45,144 nt of DNA. It comes from Cytophagales bacterium. Lineage in GTDB: Bacteria > Pseudomonadota > Gammaproteobacteria > Burkholderiales > Burkholderiaceae_C. The stretch is from contig JASGCK010000018.1 in assembly GCA_030054145.1 (NCBI GenBank), forward strand, positions 1-45,144, in the 5' to 3' direction. Below are positions 17,154 to 28,166 of the stretch, piece after piece. Positions within the stretch are counted from its first letter, which is position 1. Every line of letters starts with the position of its first letter. Under the pieces are notes generated by a model. That model worked only from the letters and a program-made list of their open reading frames with translations. It had not been told where the DNA came from and ran no database searches. The position numbers were made by a program, and so were the translations under genes.

Positions 17154-18506
17154 TCAATCTGCTTGCCTGCGCAAAAACGCGGGAATAGCTAAATCGTCCA
17201 TACCGCCTGACGACAGCGCGTTCACCTTGTCGGCTGCTTGTGTGCGGTTGCGGTAAATGGCGGGGATCTCGGATGCGGCGTAGGGGTTGTCTGCGGCAGG
17301 CATGGCCGCAGGGGCAGGGGCAATGCTTGGCGTGTATGCGGCAAAGTTTGTGGCGGGCACGATGGGGACAAACGCGCTGATGCCGCCTGCGCTCATGCCG
17401 CCTGCGTTCATGCCGACGGGCGCACTCATGCTAGCGCCCATGTTGGCGCCAGCGCCTCCAATGGCGGTATCCAAAATGGGCACGTTGTCTGTACCGGTGC
17501 GCACTACTTGCAAGGGTGGACGACCACCTGGGTTGCCGCTTTTGCGCTGCAAGCCTGTGGCGACAACGGTAACGCGGATATTTCCCTCAAGCGCATCATC
17601 GCTGGCGGTGCCGTAAATCACGTGGGCATCGGGCGCGGCATAGGCGCGGATGGTGTTCATGGCGAGGCGTGATTCGGCGAGTTTGAGCGAGCCTTTGGCG
17701 GCGGTAATGACCACCAAGACGCCTTTTGCGCCAGATAGATCAACACCTTCTAACAGTGGGCAAGCAATCGCTTCTTCGGCGGCAGCGCGGGCGCGGTCTG
17801 CACCTGATGCCATGCCAGTGCCCATCATGGCTTTGCCCTTTTCGCCCATCACGGTGCGCACGTCTTCAAAGTCGGCGTTCACATTGCCAGCAGTGTTGAT
17901 GATTTCGGCAATGCCTCCAACCGCATTTTTGAGCACGCTGTTGGCATAAGCAAAAGCTTCGTCTTCGCTGATGTCATCGCCTAGCACCTCTAACAATTTT
18001 TCGTTGAGTACGACGATGAGTGAATCGACATTGGCCTCTAGTTCCACGAGCCCCGCCTCGGCATTGCCCATGCGGCGACCGCCTTCAAAATCGAAAGGCT
18101 TGGTGACCACGCCCACGGTCAAGATGCCCATCTCGCGGGCGATGCGAGCCACCACAGGCGCTGCGCCCGTGCCCGTGCCGCCGCCCATGCCTGCGGTAAT
18201 AAAGAGCATATGTGCGCCGTCAATGCAGGCGCGAATTTCTTCTTCTGCCATCAACGCCGCTTCGCGTCCTTTTTCTGGCTGGCTGCCCGCGCCAAGGCCG
18301 CTCATGCCGAGTTGAATAATCTTGTGCGCGGCACTGCGCGAGAGCGCCTGTGCGTCCGTATTGGCACAAATGAATTCCACGCCTTGCACATTGCGTTCAA
18401 TCATGTGCTGAACCGCGTTGCCGCCGCCGCCGCCAACGCCGATGACTTTGATTTGTGTGCCCTGATTAAAGTTGTTGTCGATCATGTCGATGTTCATGGT
18501 TGTCAT
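17154..18506 (-). CDS. ftsZ: Cell division GTPase FtsZ
   Basis: Tubulin-like GTPase that forms the division ring. The 450-residue protein has the GTP-binding GGGTGTG at 108-114, a glycine-rich N-terminal loop ([12 protein letters not shown]), and the conserved C-terminal peptide [14 protein letters not shown] that binds FtsA and ZipA-type partners. The linker between GTPase core and peptide is long and rich in Ala, Met and Gly, typical of betaproteobacteria. An AAGGAG site lies seven bases before the ATG at 18506. An 80-base gap separates it from ftsA, room for its own regulation. Confidence 0.98.
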   Translation of the reverse strand: MTTMNIDMIDNNFNQGTQIKVIGVGGGGGNAVQHMIERNVQGVEFICANTDAQALSRSAAHKIIQLGMSGLGAGSQPEKGREAALMAEEEIRACIDGAHMLFITAGMGGGTGTGAAPVVARIAREMGILTVGVVTKPFDFEGGRRMGNAEAGLVELEANVDSLIVVLNEKLLEVLGDDISEDEAFAYANSVLKNAVGGIAEIINTAGNVNADFEDVRTVMGEKGKAMMGTGMASGADRARAAAEEAIACPLLEGVDLSGAKGVLVVITAAKGSLKLAESRLAMNTIRAYAAPDAHVIYGTASDDALEGNIRVTVVATGLQRKSGNPGGRPPLQVVRTGTDNVPILDTAIGGAGANMGASMSAPVGMNAGGMSAGGISAFVPIVPATNFAAYTPSIAPAPAAMPAADNPYAASEIPAIYRNRTQAADKVNALSSGGMDDLAIPAFLRRQAD

Positions 18507-18586
18507 AGTGAGCTCCTTTAGGTTGACGTGAAAAGTGAAAGTTGAAAAGAAAAGAATGAGAGGGATAGCGGTTGATAAAGAGGCAT

Positions 18587-19816
18587 TTAAAAATTGCTAA
18601 CAAAAAAATCTTTGAGTCGGCCATAAATGTTGCGTGCCGTCCCGGTTTGCTGCGAGGCTCTGACCCCACGCGCTCTGGCGCGGCGAGCTTCTTCTAACAG
18701 TCCCATCACGGTCGATGCGCGTTCTTGCGCGACGATGTCGGAGAGTATGTTGTTGTAGCGCGGCACGGCACGGCGCACGGGCTTTAAGAAGATGTCCTCG
18801 CCCAGTTCGACCATGCCAGGCATGACGCACGAGCCGCCTGTGAGCACAATGCCAGAGGACAGCACTTCGGCATAACCCGAGTCACGAATGACCTGCTGCA
18901 CCAGCGTATAAATTTCTTCCACACGCGGCTCAATGACACCCGCTAAGGCTTGGCGTGAAAGCATTCTGGGGCCGCGGTCGCCAAGGCCTGGCACTTCGAC
19001 TTGTGCGCTTGGATCGGCGAGCAATTGTTTGGCGTAGCCGCTCTCAAGCTTGATGTCTTCTGCGTCCTTGGTGGGCGTGCGCAGCGCCATTGCAATGTCG
19101 CTGGTAATCAGCTCGCCTGCAATTGGAATCACCGCCGTGTGCCGCAGTGCGCCGCCCGTATAAATCGTGACATCGGTGGTGCCTGCACCCATGTCGATAA
19201 GTGCAACGCCCAGTTCGCGCTCATCGTCCGATAGCGTGGCAAGGCTTGATGCAATGGCGTTGAGCATCAGATGCTCAACCTCTAAGCCGCAGCGGCGCAC
19301 ACATTTAATGATGTTCTCCGCCGCACTTTGTGCCCCCGTGACGATGTGAATATTCGCCTCTAGCCGAATGCCACTCATGCCAATGGGCTCGCGCACATCC
19401 TGTCCGTCGATGATGAACTCTTGCGCCTCCACCAGCAGCAAACGTTGGTCGCTGGGGATATTGATGGCGCGTGCGGTCTCCATCACGCGCGCCACATCAA
19501 GCGGCGTGACTTCTTTGTCTTTTACCGCGACCATGCCCTTGGAGTTCAACCCCCGAATGTGGCTGCCCGTAATGCCGGTGTAGACGCGTGAGATTTTGCA
19601 GTCCGCCATCAGCTCGGCTTCACGCAGCGCTTGGCTAATGCTTTGCACCGCTGCGTCGATGTTGACCACCACGCCGCGCTTCATGCCTAGCGTAGGTGCC
19701 AAACCAATGCCCGCTAATTGCAGTACGCCCGAGGCCGTGATTTCGGCAACCGCAACCATCACCTTGCTCGTGCCAATGTCGAGACCGATGACTAAATCTT
19801 TATATTCTTTTGCCAT
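18587..19816 (-). CDS. ftsA: Cell division protein FtsA
   Basis: Actin-like ATPase that ties FtsZ filaments to the inner membrane. The 409 residues start with the phosphate loop VIGLDIGTSKVMVAV and contain the second loop LIDMGAGTTDVTIY and the adenosine motif VLTGGSCVMPG. The C-terminal helix ending GRLKDFFVSNF is the membrane-binding anchor. An AAGGA site precedes the start; the gap to ftsQ is only 14 bases. Confidence 0.97.
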   Translation of the reverse strand: MAKEYKDLVIGLDIGTSKVMVAVAEITASGVLQLAGIGLAPTLGMKRGVVVNIDAAVQSISQALREAELMADCKISRVYTGITGSHIRGLNSKGMVAVKDKEVTPLDVARVMETARAINIPSDQRLLLVEAQEFIIDGQDVREPIGMSGIRLEANIHIVTGAQSAAENIIKCVRRCGLEVEHLMLNAIASSLATLSDDERELGVALIDMGAGTTDVTIYTGGALRHTAVIPIAGELITSDIAMALRTPTKDAEDIKLESGYAKQLLADPSAQVEVPGLGDRGPRMLSRQALAGVIEPRVEEIYTLVQQVIRDSGYAEVLSSGIVLTGGSCVMPGMVELGEDIFLKPVRRAVPRYNNILSDIVAQERASTVMGLLEEARRARARGVRASQQTGTARNIYGRLKDFFVSNF

Positions 19817-19830
19817 AGCTGTGTCCTTGT

Positions 19831-20679
19831 TTATCTGGTGGTAATGCCGCTGAGGCGCGTTGCAAAGCCATTGGGGTAACGCAAATCGACGCTTTGCACA
19901 TCGCGTGCGTTAAAACGCTCGGCAACTTGTGGCGCGGCGGCTAACCAGCGCGCGGTGCGGGCAACGATGACCTCTTTGTTGCCAGCGCCTAATTCAATCG
20001 TTGCTTGGTTTGCTAAAACGGCACGCCACAAACCTAGCGGACTCAAGCGCAGTTGCACGACGGGGTGCGCCGCATGGGGTGCATGGGTTTGCAAGAGCGA
20101 TTGCAAACTTTGATACAGCGCCAGCACTTCAGCCGCCTTGGCTTGGGGACCTGCCAGCGCAGGCAAGTTGTCGGTATCTAATTGCCCGCCCGATGTTTCA
20201 AACACTTCGCCTTGCACGCTTAGCAGGTGTTCCATTTCGACATCGGAGTTGGCAGCCGCACTGCTGGCATCCAGACTCGTCCAGCGTGCAATGGGCGTGT
20301 GCGCGGTCAGTGACACATTGATTTGATTGGGAAACTCACGCCGCACCACAGCACTGCGAATCCACGGCAGCGACTCGAACGCTTTTTGTACTTGACGCAA
20401 ATTGAGCGTGAAGTAGTTCCCCGACAACTGCGGCAAAACATTGGCGCGTATGGTGAGCGCGTTGTTGAATTGCACGTCATAGGATGACTCGCCTGAAATG
20501 TGCATTTTTTGAATCGAAAACCAAGGCGCAAGAATCAAAGCACGCAGAGCAAGCGCGAGTGCGATGAACGCCAAAAGCGCCAGCAGCGCCCGTGTGCCGC
20601 GCTGCATCCAGACGATGCCTTCGGGCACGTCGGGCGCTTGCTGGCTCGCAGGTGTGTAGGGCTGGCGAATATGAATCAT
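19831..20679 (-). CDS. ftsQ: Cell division protein FtsQ
   Basis: Bitopic divisome protein that recruits FtsL and FtsB. The 282 residues have a short cytoplasmic N-terminus, a membrane helix at about 31-54, then a periplasmic POTRA domain (beginning near [21 protein letters not shown]) and the beta domain. It overlaps ddl by ATGA at its start. Confidence 0.93.
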   Translation of the reverse strand: MIHIRQPYTPASQQAPDVPEGIVWMQRGTRALLALLAFIALALALRALILAPWFSIQKMHISGESSYDVQFNNALTIRANVLPQLSGNYFTLNLRQVQKAFESLPWIRSAVVRREFPNQINVSLTAHTPIARWTSLDASSAAANSDVEMEHLLSVQGEVFETSGGQLDTDNLPALAGPQAKAAEVLALYQSLQSLLQTHAPHAAHPVVQLRLSPLGLWRAVLANQATIELGAGNKEVIVARTARWLAAAPQVAERFNARDVQSVDLRYPNGFATRLSGITTR

Positions 20680-21728
20680 GCGTGCGCTGCCTTTTCATGA
20701 TCCAGCCTTGCGCTTTGCAAAATGCGCAAGCACAGCGATTCAAACGAAATGCCAGCCGCTTTGGCCGCCATCGGCACAAGCGAGTGACTGGTCATGCCAG
20801 GGCTGGTGTTGATCTCCAGCAAATACGGCGTTCTTGTTTTGGCATCAATCATCACGTCCGCACGCGCCCAGCCACGACAGTCGAGGGTTTGAAAGGCTTT
20901 GAGTACCAGGCTTTGAATGGCTTCTTCCTCTGCAATTGGCAAGCCACTGGGGACGTGGTATGTCACATCATCGGTGTAGTATTTGTGCTGAAAATCGTAG
21001 TCGCCGTTAGGGGCGGCGATGCGGATGAGTGGTAGCGCACGGATCTCGTTCGCATGGTGCTTGTCGAAATGCTGTCCTTCGACAAGCTCAGGACGAGAGG
21101 CGTTTTGCTCAGGACGAGAGGCGTTTTGCTCGGGACGAGCGGCGTTTTGCTCAGAACAGATTTGCAGCACGGCACCCGTCACTTCGTCACCTTCAATCCA
21201 AGCCTCGCACAGCGCTTGTCCATCGATGCTAGAGGCGGCATAGAAAGCCGCCTCGCACTGTGCTGTGTCTGTTACGCGGGTGAGTCCAAGACTGGAGCCT
21301 TCTAGCGAGGGTTTCACAATCATGTTGTGTCCACTGGCTTTGAATTGCGCAAACGCAGCAAGCACGTCCAGAGGCCGCGAAGCCAAGCACCATGCGGGCG
21401 TGGCAAGACCTGCTGCTTCCCAAATGCGTTTGGTCATGCGCTTGTCAATGGCAATGCTGGACGCCATCACGCCCGAGCCGGTGTAGGGAATGCCGAGTAA
21501 CTCGAGTGCGCCTTGCACCGTGCCGTCTTCGCCATAACGCCCGTGCAGCGCAATAAAGGCGGCAGTAAATTGCGCTTGTTTGAGCTCGCCGATGTTGCGA
21601 GTCGCTGGATCGAATGCATGGGCGTTCACGCCTTGCGCCTGCAAGGCTTTCAGCACAGCCGCGCCCGACATCAGCGAGACCTCGCGCTCAGCCGATGCGC
21701 CGCCAAATAGAACGGCAACTTTGTTCAT
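20676..21728 (-). CDS. ddl: D-alanine--D-alanine ligase with in-frame repeat insertion
   Basis: ATP-grasp enzyme making the D-Ala-D-Ala dipeptide for peptidoglycan. 350 residues from the ATG giving [19 protein letters not shown]. Key pieces are the N-terminal substrate domain (LHGRYGEDG), the ATP-grasp core ([13 protein letters not shown]) and the C-terminal [17 protein letters not shown]. It is longer than usual because residues about 190-230 are an insertion made of a seven-residue repeat (EQNASRP) and a REP-derived tail (ELVEG), in a loop before LPLIRI. Core motifs are intact, so it is probably functional. Coupled to murC and ftsQ by ATGA overlaps. Confidence 0.95.
   Translation of the reverse strand: MNKVAVLFGGASAEREVSLMSGAAVLKALQAQGVNAHAFDPATRNIGELKQAQFTAAFIALHGRYGEDGTVQGALELLGIPYTGSGVMASSIAIDKRMTKRIWEAAGLATPAWCLASRPLDVLAAFAQFKASGHNMIVKPSLEGSSLGLTRVTDTAQCEAAFYAASSIDGQALCEAWIEGDEVTGAVLQICSEQNAARPEQNASRPEQNASRPELVEGQHFDKHHANEIRALPLIRIAAPNGDYDFQHKYYTDDVTYHVPSGLPIAEEEAIQSLVLKAFQTLDCRGWARADVMIDAKTRTPYLLEINTSPGMTSHSLVPMAAKAAGISFESLCLRILQSARLDHEKAAHA
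21060..21157. repeat. 21-bp tandem repeats grown from a REP arm inside ddl
   Basis: Three copies of a 21-bp unit starting gctcaggacgagaggcg lie at 21086-21106, 21107-21127 and 21128-21148, followed by a partial fourth. The repeat begins inside a REP-like arm (ccttcgacaagctcagg, from 21076), with a second arm piece cttgtcgaa at 21060-21068. All of it is translated in frame by ddl on the minus strand. Confidence 0.85.
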
Positions 21729-23134
21729 TTCAAAACCTCCGCGCACACCGCGCCAATTGAGCCCGCACCCATGCACAGCACCACATCACCATCTTTGGCA
21801 AAACTTCGAATCGCTCCCGCCATATCGGCAATGTGCGGCACGAAGACGATCTCGTTGTGCCCAGCTTGCATCTGAATCGCTGTCCGAAGCCCGTGCATCA
21901 AGGCGCGACCATCGGCGGCGGCAATGGGCGCTTCGCCAGCGGCATAAACCTCGGTGAGTAGCACCGCATCTGCGCCGTGCTGCGTCATCACACGCACAAA
22001 GTCGTCAAAGCAATCGCGTGTGCGCGTGTAGCGATGCGGCTGAAACGCCAGCACCAAACGTCTGCCTACAAATGCGCCGCGAGCCGCAGCCAGCGTGGCC
22101 GCCATCTCGACGGGGTGATGCCCGTAGTCGTCGATCAAGGTCGCCGCACCGCCGTCCGATGTTTTGAAATCGCCATACCGCTGGAAGCGTCTGCCCACAC
22201 CTGCAAACTTGGCAAGCGCAGATTGAATGGCGCTATCGGGCACATTTAATTCAACCGCAACCGCAATCGCCGCTAACGCATTGCGCACATTGTGCTGGCC
22301 AGGCGTGTTGAGTGTGATGGGTAAATCGGGGAGTTGAATGCCATTTTTGCGTTCACAGACAAAATGCATTTGCCCGTTATCGGCACGCACTTGAACGGCC
22401 CGAACGTGCGCATCCGCATTCAAACCGTAGGTTGTGATGGGGCGTGCGACGCGGTCAATAATTGCCTGTACACCCGCGTCATCGCTGCACAAAATGGCCG
22501 CGCCATAGAACGGCATCTTGTGCAAAAAGTCGATAAAAGCTTGGTGCAGTTTGCCAAGATCGTGCCCGTAGGTCTCCATGTGGTCGGCATCAATATTGGT
22601 CACAACCGCTAGCGTGGGCAATAGATTGAGGAACGATGCGTCGGACTCATCCGCTTCAACCACGATGTAGTCGCCGCTGCCTAGTTTGGCGTTCGTGCCG
22701 GCGCTGTTGAGTCTGCCGCCAATCACATAAGTGGGGTCGAATCCCGCCTCCGCCAAGATGCTGGCAATGAGCGATGTGGTGGTCGTTTTGCCGTGTGTGC
22801 CCGCCACCGCAATGCCTTGCTTCATGCGCATGAGTTCCGCCAGCATCACCGCACGCGGAACAATAGGAATGTGCTTGGCACGCGCCGCAACCACTTCCAC
22901 GTTGTCTGCTTGCACGGCGGTTGATGTGACGATGCAATCTGCACCTGCAATGTTGCCAGCGGCGTGACCTTTTGCCACCACAGCCCCAAGACTGGCTAGC
23001 CGTGCGGTGGCGGCGTTTTGCCCCATGTCGCTGCCGCTAATCACGTAGCCCTGATTGAGCAACACCTCGGCAATGCCGCACATACCTGTGCCACCAATGC
23101 CGATGAAGTGAATGTGCCGAATAGCGTGTTTCAT
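21725..23134 (-). CDS. murC: UDP-N-acetylmuramate--L-alanine ligase
   Basis: First amino acid ligase of peptidoglycan precursor synthesis. 469 residues from [20 protein letters not shown], with the N-terminal UDP-binding glycine loop and the ATP loop GTHGKTTTT at 112-120. The frame extends 28 codons upstream but the chosen ATG matches the family. It does not overlap murG directly; a 14-codon open frame bridges the 37-base gap. Confidence 0.96.
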   Translation of the reverse strand: MKHAIRHIHFIGIGGTGMCGIAEVLLNQGYVISGSDMGQNAATARLASLGAVVAKGHAAGNIAGADCIVTSTAVQADNVEVVAARAKHIPIVPRAVMLAELMRMKQGIAVAGTHGKTTTTSLIASILAEAGFDPTYVIGGRLNSAGTNAKLGSGDYIVVEADESDASFLNLLPTLAVVTNIDADHMETYGHDLGKLHQAFIDFLHKMPFYGAAILCSDDAGVQAIIDRVARPITTYGLNADAHVRAVQVRADNGQMHFVCERKNGIQLPDLPITLNTPGQHNVRNALAAIAVAVELNVPDSAIQSALAKFAGVGRRFQRYGDFKTSDGGAATLIDDYGHHPVEMAATLAAARGAFVGRRLVLAFQPHRYTRTRDCFDDFVRVMTQHGADAVLLTEVYAAGEAPIAAADGRALMHGLRTAIQMQAGHNEIVFVPHIADMAGAIRSFAKDGDVVLCMGAGSIGAVCAEVLK

Positions 23135-23175
23135 AACGCAGCCCCTGTGCAATGAACGTCTAGAGGTCGCTTCAT
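23131..23175 (-). CDS. Possible 14-residue bridging minicistron between murG and murC
   Basis: The murG stop overlaps an ATG (ATGA) that opens a frame reading [14 protein letters not shown]. Its stop TGA in turn overlaps the murC ATG (ATGA). Every other close junction in this part of the cluster is a direct ATGA overlap, so this tiny frame would keep ribosomes coupled across the gap. The sequence pattern is real; translation is an inference. Confidence 0.35.
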   Translation of the reverse strand: MKRPLDVHCTGAAL

Positions 23176-24284
23176 GTTGCAAGCTCCTCGCACGCGGCGA
23201 CGATTTTTTCGGTAGCATCCAGCCGCGCCATACGCTGCGCCGCTTGCGCGCGGGCGAGCAGCTCTTCGCGGCTCAGTGTTTGCAAAAAATCCGCCAACAT
23301 TTGCGGGTTCAAATCCGCTTGCTGCTCCATCCATGCTGCGCCTGCATCGACTAAATATTTCGCGTTCGTGGTTTGATGGTCGTCCACCGCAAACGGGAAG
23401 GGCACGAATAGCGCGGCTGCACCAACGGCGGCAATTTCGGTCACGGTTGACGCGCCCGCTCGGGCGATCACGATATCGGCTTTGGCAAAAGCCTTGGCGG
23501 TATCTTCAATGAAGGCGGTACAGGTCGCTGCGACATTGGCCTTCAGATAGTTTTCTTGCAGCGCATCAAGCTGCGCCGCACCGCTTTGATGCGTGACACG
23601 TGGGCGCTGCGCCAGCGGAATCAAAGCCAAAGCCTTGGGCACTAAATCGTTCAAGCCCTTCGCGCCCAAGCTGCCGCCAACTACCAGTATCTCAAGCACA
23701 CCAAAGCGATTGGCAAAGCGCTGTTGCGGCGAGGTTTGGCTGGTAAACGCCGTGCGCAAAGGGTTGCCAATAAACGCCGCACGGGGCGCTTCAGCGGTGA
23801 GCACGTTAGGAAACGCTGTGAAGACCTTGGCGGCAAATCTAGCCAAGACTTTGTTAGCCAGGCCTGCGACGGAGTTTTGCTCATGCAGCACAAGCGGTAT
23901 TTTTTGTAGCCGCGCCATCAAACCCGCTGGAAAACTGATGTAGCCACCCATGCCAATGACCACATCAGGTTGAACGCGCAAAAGCACTTGACGACTTTGC
24001 CCAAATGCCTGCATTAATCTAAATGGCAGTAACAGTTTGGTGAATAAACCCTTGCCGCGCAAGCCGCCAAATTCAATCGCTTCAAAAGGAAGATCAAGAC
24101 CTTGCGCACGCAGGGCGGGAATGGTGACGGACTCCATGCTGGGCTTGCCCGTGGTGCCTGGGCTGCCCAGCCAAACCACGCGCCAGCCCTTATCCACTAA
24201 GCCTTGCGCCACGGCAACCCCTGGGAAAATGTGCCCACCCGTGCCGCCAGCCATGATGAGAGCGGTCTTTTGTTGGCGACTCAT
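23172..24284 (-). CDS. murG: UDP-GlcNAc:undecaprenyl-PP-MurNAc-pentapeptide transferase
   Basis: Membrane-associated glycosyltransferase that makes lipid II from lipid I. The 370 residues show the N-terminal glycine loop [12 protein letters not shown], the second loop [10 protein letters not shown] and the donor-site segment [30 protein letters not shown]. Coupled to ftsW by ATGA. Confidence 0.97.
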   Translation of the reverse strand: MSRQQKTALIMAGGTGGHIFPGVAVAQGLVDKGWRVVWLGSPGTTGKPSMESVTIPALRAQGLDLPFEAIEFGGLRGKGLFTKLLLPFRLMQAFGQSRQVLLRVQPDVVIGMGGYISFPAGLMARLQKIPLVLHEQNSVAGLANKVLARFAAKVFTAFPNVLTAEAPRAAFIGNPLRTAFTSQTSPQQRFANRFGVLEILVVGGSLGAKGLNDLVPKALALIPLAQRPRVTHQSGAAQLDALQENYLKANVAATCTAFIEDTAKAFAKADIVIARAGASTVTEIAAVGAAALFVPFPFAVDDHQTTNAKYLVDAGAAWMEQQADLNPQMLADFLQTLSREELLARAQAAQRMARLDATEKIVAACEELAT

Positions 24285-25474
24285 AGAGACCTCCCGCTCG
24301 TCACAGCAGAGGAGCGACCCCCTCGCATTTCGTGGTTTTCTTTATCCACACGCAGCACCACGGCAATTGCAATAAAGTTGAGCAACAGCGCCGATCCGCC
24401 GTAACTCATGAGCGGTAGCGTGAGTCCTTTGGTTGGCATCGCACCCACATTCACCGCCACATTGATGAGCATCTGAAAGCCCATCCAAATGCCCACACCT
24501 TCTGCCACTAACCCTGCAAAGACGCGGTCCATATTGATGGCTTGGCGACCGATGTAAATCATTTTTTTGATCACCCAAAAAAATAATCCCAAGACGGTGA
24601 GTACCCCCACGAGGCCGAATTCTTCGCCAATCACGGCAAGCATAAAGTCGGTGTGCGCTTCGGGCAGCCAGTGCATTTTTTCGATGCTGCCGCCCAGTCC
24701 CACGCCAAAGATTTCGCCGCGTCCCAGTGCGATCAGCGCGTGCGAGAGTTGATAGCCTTTGCCCAGCGCGTATTCCACATCGAACGGATTTAAGAAGGCA
24801 AAAAAGCGTTCACGGCGCGTCTCGTTAAACGCCACCATGCAAAAGAAGGTGAGAAATAAAACGCCGCCAATTAAAAAGAACATCCGCGCATTCACGCCAC
24901 CTAAAAACAAAATCCCCATAGCGATGACGGCGATCACGACAAACGCACCCATGTCGGGCTCGGAGAGCAGCAGCACGCCTACGGCTGCAACAGCGGTCGC
25001 CATAGGCCAGACGGCTTTAAAGAAGTTCTCGCGCAATTCTATTTTGCGCACCATGTAGTTAGCGGCATACAGCACGGTGGCAAATTTGGCGAACTCGGAG
25101 GGCTGAAATTGCACCAACCCCAAATTAATCCAGCGGCGTGCGCGGTTAACCACCAGACCAATGTGCGGCACTAACACCAGCACCAAAAGCACCAATGCAA
25201 CAATGAAGATAAAGGGCGCTGTGCGCTCCCACACATTCATCGGAATTTGGTACGCGATCACGCCTGCCGTGCTGGCAACGAGTAGCGAGAGGATGTGCCG
25301 ATTTAAAAAATGGAGCTGCGTGTAGTTAGCAAAGCGTGGGTTGTCGGGCATCCCAATCGTGGTGGAGTACACCATCACCAATCCCCATAGCACGAGCACA
25401 GCGGTGAGCCACAGCACCGTGGTGTCCATGCCTTCGGTTTGGATGGATGTGATGTTTGGCGCGGCGCGGCTCAT
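24281..25474 (-). CDS. ftsW: Septal peptidoglycan polymerase FtsW
   Basis: Ten-span SEDS-family glycosyltransferase that polymerises lipid II at the septum with FtsI. The 397 residues are strongly hydrophobic and contain the SEDS features [26 protein letters not shown] and the C-terminal [19 protein letters not shown]. Overlaps murG and murD by ATGA. Confidence 0.96.
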   Translation of the reverse strand: MSRAAPNITSIQTEGMDTTVLWLTAVLVLWGLVMVYSTTIGMPDNPRFANYTQLHFLNRHILSLLVASTAGVIAYQIPMNVWERTAPFIFIVALVLLVLVLVPHIGLVVNRARRWINLGLVQFQPSEFAKFATVLYAANYMVRKIELRENFFKAVWPMATAVAAVGVLLLSEPDMGAFVVIAVIAMGILFLGGVNARMFFLIGGVLFLTFFCMVAFNETRRERFFAFLNPFDVEYALGKGYQLSHALIALGRGEIFGVGLGGSIEKMHWLPEAHTDFMLAVIGEEFGLVGVLTVLGLFFWVIKKMIYIGRQAINMDRVFAGLVAEGVGIWMGFQMLINVAVNVGAMPTKGLTLPLMSYGGSALLLNFIAIAVVLRVDKENHEMRGGRSSAVTSGRSL

Positions 25475-26988
25475 AGGGCTTGCACCGCTTCCACAAACAC
25501 GGCGGCGCGGTGTTTGTAATTGTTAAACATATCGAGCGATGCACACGCGGGCGAGAGCAGCACCGTGTCGCCACTGCTTGCTATCGCCGCGCACTGTATC
25601 ACTGCATCTTGCAGCGTAGCGGCACGGTACAAAGCCAAGCTGGACGTGGCTTGCAAGCCATTTAGCGCTGTAGCAATTAAATCCGCATCTGTGCCAATGA
25701 GCACCGCCGCCCGCACAAAATCACGCACAGGATCAGCCAGTGGCGCAAAGTCTTGCCCCTTGCCATCGCCGCCCAAAATCACAATGATTTTTTTGCTTGG
25801 CTCGCCCGATCCGCCTGACCCGTTTGACCCGCTCGGGCTGAGCTTGTCCAAGCCCAAGCTGGTCAGTGCTGCCACGGTTGCGCCGACATTGGTGCCTTTG
25901 CTGTCGTCGATGTATTCGACTTCATTGTGAAAGCCAACCGACTCCATGCGGTGCGACTCGCCTCGGTACTCGCGCAGCCCATAGAGCATGGGCGCTAGCG
26001 AGCAACCTGCCTTGGCCGCTAGTGCCAAGGCTGCGAGGGCGTTGGTGCTGTTGTGTCGTCCGCGAATGCGTAGCGCGTCCGCTGGCATCAAGCGCTGAAT
26101 GCTAAACGGCACGGGCGGTGCGGTCATGCCTTTTTTGAGTTTGGCAGGCGGCTCATCCGGTTCTGGCACAGCGCGAACCAGCCAGTTCATGCCTGCGATC
26201 GACTCAATGCCGTATTCATCGGCGCGAGTTGGCAAGCTGCTCGTGACAGAGATGTGCGTTTGCAGCTTATGTTTGCCGTAAACGTTTTCTTTGGCGTTGG
26301 CGTAAGAGGCCATCGTGCCGTGCCAATCCAAATGATCTTGCGTGAGGTTGAGCACGGTGGCCGCAGTGGGCTCAAAATCGTCCACGCCGTCTAGCTGAAA
26401 GCTCGATAACTCCAGCACCCACACTTCGGGTAAAGCGTCCAAACGTGCGGTCAAGGTATCCAACAACGCGGGCCCAATATTGCCTGCAACGGCAACCGTT
26501 TTTCCTGCCCGCTCCACCAATTGACCTGTGAGTGAACTGACGGTTGTTTTGCCGTTCGTGCCGGTAATGCCAAGCACTTTGGGCGCGTAGCCTTGTGCGG
26601 TTTTTAGCTCGCGCAAGGCGTGATTAAACAGCGTAAGTTCATTGCCAACCCATAGCCCGCTTGCCTTGGCGGCTTGCATGACATCTGTCGTAGATGGCGG
26701 GCTGAGTCCTGGGCTTTTGAAAACGGCACGAACATCCGTGCCTTCAATCAAGTCAGCACTGAAGTGTTGCGATTTGAAATCAATGCTGACGCCGTAGGCC
26801 GCGAGTGCTTGCAGCGCAGGTAGTTCGGGCGGTGCCGCGCGCGTATCGATCACCGTTACCTGAGCGCCCAGACGCGCGCACCAACGCGCCATCGACAGAC
26901 CCGATATGCCCAGTCCGAGGATGAGCACATGACCTTGTATCACGCCCCCCCGTTCGGGGAAATTTTTGGATAAGTCGTGTGCGTCCAT
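25471..26988 (-). CDS. murD: UDP-N-acetylmuramoylalanine--D-glutamate ligase
   Basis: Adds D-glutamate to the precursor. 506 residues from the ATG at 26988, which shares a base with the mraY stop (TAATG). Motifs: N-terminal [19 protein letters not shown] loop [11 protein letters not shown], and C-terminal [10 protein letters not shown]. Residues about 376-397 ([19 protein letters not shown]) form a Gly/Ser-rich insertion derived from a REP arm, just before the strand leading to LGGDGKG. The protein is longer than many MurD as a result. Confidence 0.95.
   Translation of the reverse strand: MDAHDLSKNFPERGGVIQGHVLILGLGISGLSMARWCARLGAQVTVIDTRAAPPELPALQALAAYGVSIDFKSQHFSADLIEGTDVRAVFKSPGLSPPSTTDVMQAAKASGLWVGNELTLFNHALRELKTAQGYAPKVLGITGTNGKTTVSSLTGQLVERAGKTVAVAGNIGPALLDTLTARLDALPEVWVLELSSFQLDGVDDFEPTAATVLNLTQDHLDWHGTMASYANAKENVYGKHKLQTHISVTSSLPTRADEYGIESIAGMNWLVRAVPEPDEPPAKLKKGMTAPPVPFSIQRLMPADALRIRGRHNSTNALAALALAAKAGCSLAPMLYGLREYRGESHRMESVGFHNEVEYIDDSKGTNVGATVAALTSLGLDKLSPSGSNGSGGSGEPSKKIIVILGGDGKGQDFAPLADPVRDFVRAAVLIGTDADLIATALNGLQATSSLALYRAATLQDAVIQCAAIASSGDTVLLSPACASLDMFNNYKHRAAVFVEAVQAL
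25831..25855. repeat. REP arm inside murD
   Basis: The sequence gctcgggctgagcttgtcca continuing to agccc is a diverged arm of the REP-like repeat, flanked by short tgacccg repeats at 25816-25830. It is translated in frame in murD as part of a Gly/Ser-rich loop. Confidence 0.55.
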
Positions 26989-28166
26989 TAGCGAAGCTTC
27001 AAAGTAGACAGTCCCACCAAGCACAGCAGCATGGTGATGATCCAGAAACGAACCACGACTTGGGTTTCTGCCCAGCCTGATTTTTCAAAATGGTGATGCA
27101 GCGGAGCCATCTTGAGAACCCGCTTGCCTGCGCCAAATCTGCGTTTGGTGTATTTGAAATAAGTGACTTGCAGCATCACCGACAACGCCTCAACGACAAA
27201 AATGCCGCCCATGATGGCCAGCACAATTTCTTGCCGCACGATGATGGCAATCGTGCCCAGTGCGCCGCCCAGCGCCAGCGCACCCACGTCGCCCATAAAG
27301 ACTTGCGCGGGGTATGTGTTGAACCACAAAAATGCCAAACCTGCACCAGCCATAGCGGCGCAAAAGATAAGCAGTTCGCCCGATCCTGGGATGTGCGGCA
27401 GGAACAAATATTTGGCGTACACAACGCTGCCCGTCACGTAGGCAAACACGCCCAGCGCCGAGCCAACCATCACCACGGGCATGATCGCCAAGCCGTCGAG
27501 ACCATCGGTTAAGTTGACGGCATTGCTAGAGCCCACAATCACCAAGTAGGTCAGCACGACAAAACCAAGCACACCCAGCGGATAGCTAATCTCTTTAAAG
27601 AACGGGACCAGTAGCCCAGCCTTGGGCGGCAAGTTCACATCAAAACCTGAACTCACCCATTGCAAAAACAGCTCAATCACGCGGGCATTGGTGTTCTCAG
27701 AAATGCTAAACACCAAGTAGAGCGCAGCGAGCAAACCAATGACCGATTGCCAAAAATATTTATCGCGTGAGCGCATTCCTTCGGGGTCTTTGTTAACGAC
27801 TTTTTTCCAGTCATCGACCCAGCCAATCGCGCCAAAACCCAGCGTGACGACTAGCACAATCCAAACGAAGCGGTTACTCCAATCAAACCAAAGTAAAGTA
27901 GAGGCGGCGATGCACAGCAAGATCAACACACCGCCCATAGTGGGCGTGCCGCTTTTTGCCAGATGCGACTGCATGCCATAAGCCCGTACGGGTTGCCCAA
28001 TTTTGAGTGAGGTCAGCCGCGCAATCACCCAAGGGCCAATCGCCAAACCAAGCAGCAACGCTGTCATGGCGGACATCACGGCGCGGAAGGTGAGGTAATC
28101 GACCACCCGCAAAAATTTCAGATCGGGATAAAGGCTTTGCAACCAATGCGCCAAACTAAGCAGCAT
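26988..28166 (-). CDS. mraY: Phospho-N-acetylmuramoyl-pentapeptide transferase
   Basis: Ten-span enzyme that transfers the precursor to undecaprenyl phosphate, giving lipid I. The 392 residues have the family motifs [15 protein letters not shown] and the C-terminal [14 protein letters not shown]. The start overlaps the murF end by 11 bases, with an AGGAG site inside murF. Confidence 0.97.
   Translation of the reverse strand: MLLSLAHWLQSLYPDLKFLRVVDYLTFRAVMSAMTALLLGLAIGPWVIARLTSLKIGQPVRAYGMQSHLAKSGTPTMGGVLILLCIAASTLLWFDWSNRFVWIVLVVTLGFGAIGWVDDWKKVVNKDPEGMRSRDKYFWQSVIGLLAALYLVFSISENTNARVIELFLQWVSSGFDVNLPPKAGLLVPFFKEISYPLGVLGFVVLTYLVIVGSSNAVNLTDGLDGLAIMPVVMVGSALGVFAYVTGSVVYAKYLFLPHIPGSGELLIFCAAMAGAGLAFLWFNTYPAQVFMGDVGALALGGALGTIAIIVRQEIVLAIMGGIFVVEALSVMLQVTYFKYTKRRFGAGKRVLKMAPLHHHFEKSGWAETQVVVRFWIITMLLCLVGLSTLKLR

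Noticed and set aside
21029-21305. Several plus-strand frames with repeated peptides opposite ddl
   Set aside because: They are the reverse reading of the 21-bp repeat inside ddl; ddl is the real gene.
24342-24350. TTATCCACA, a perfect DnaA-box sequence
   Set aside because: A single copy inside the ftsW coding region, with no cluster or AT-rich unwinding region; expected by chance.
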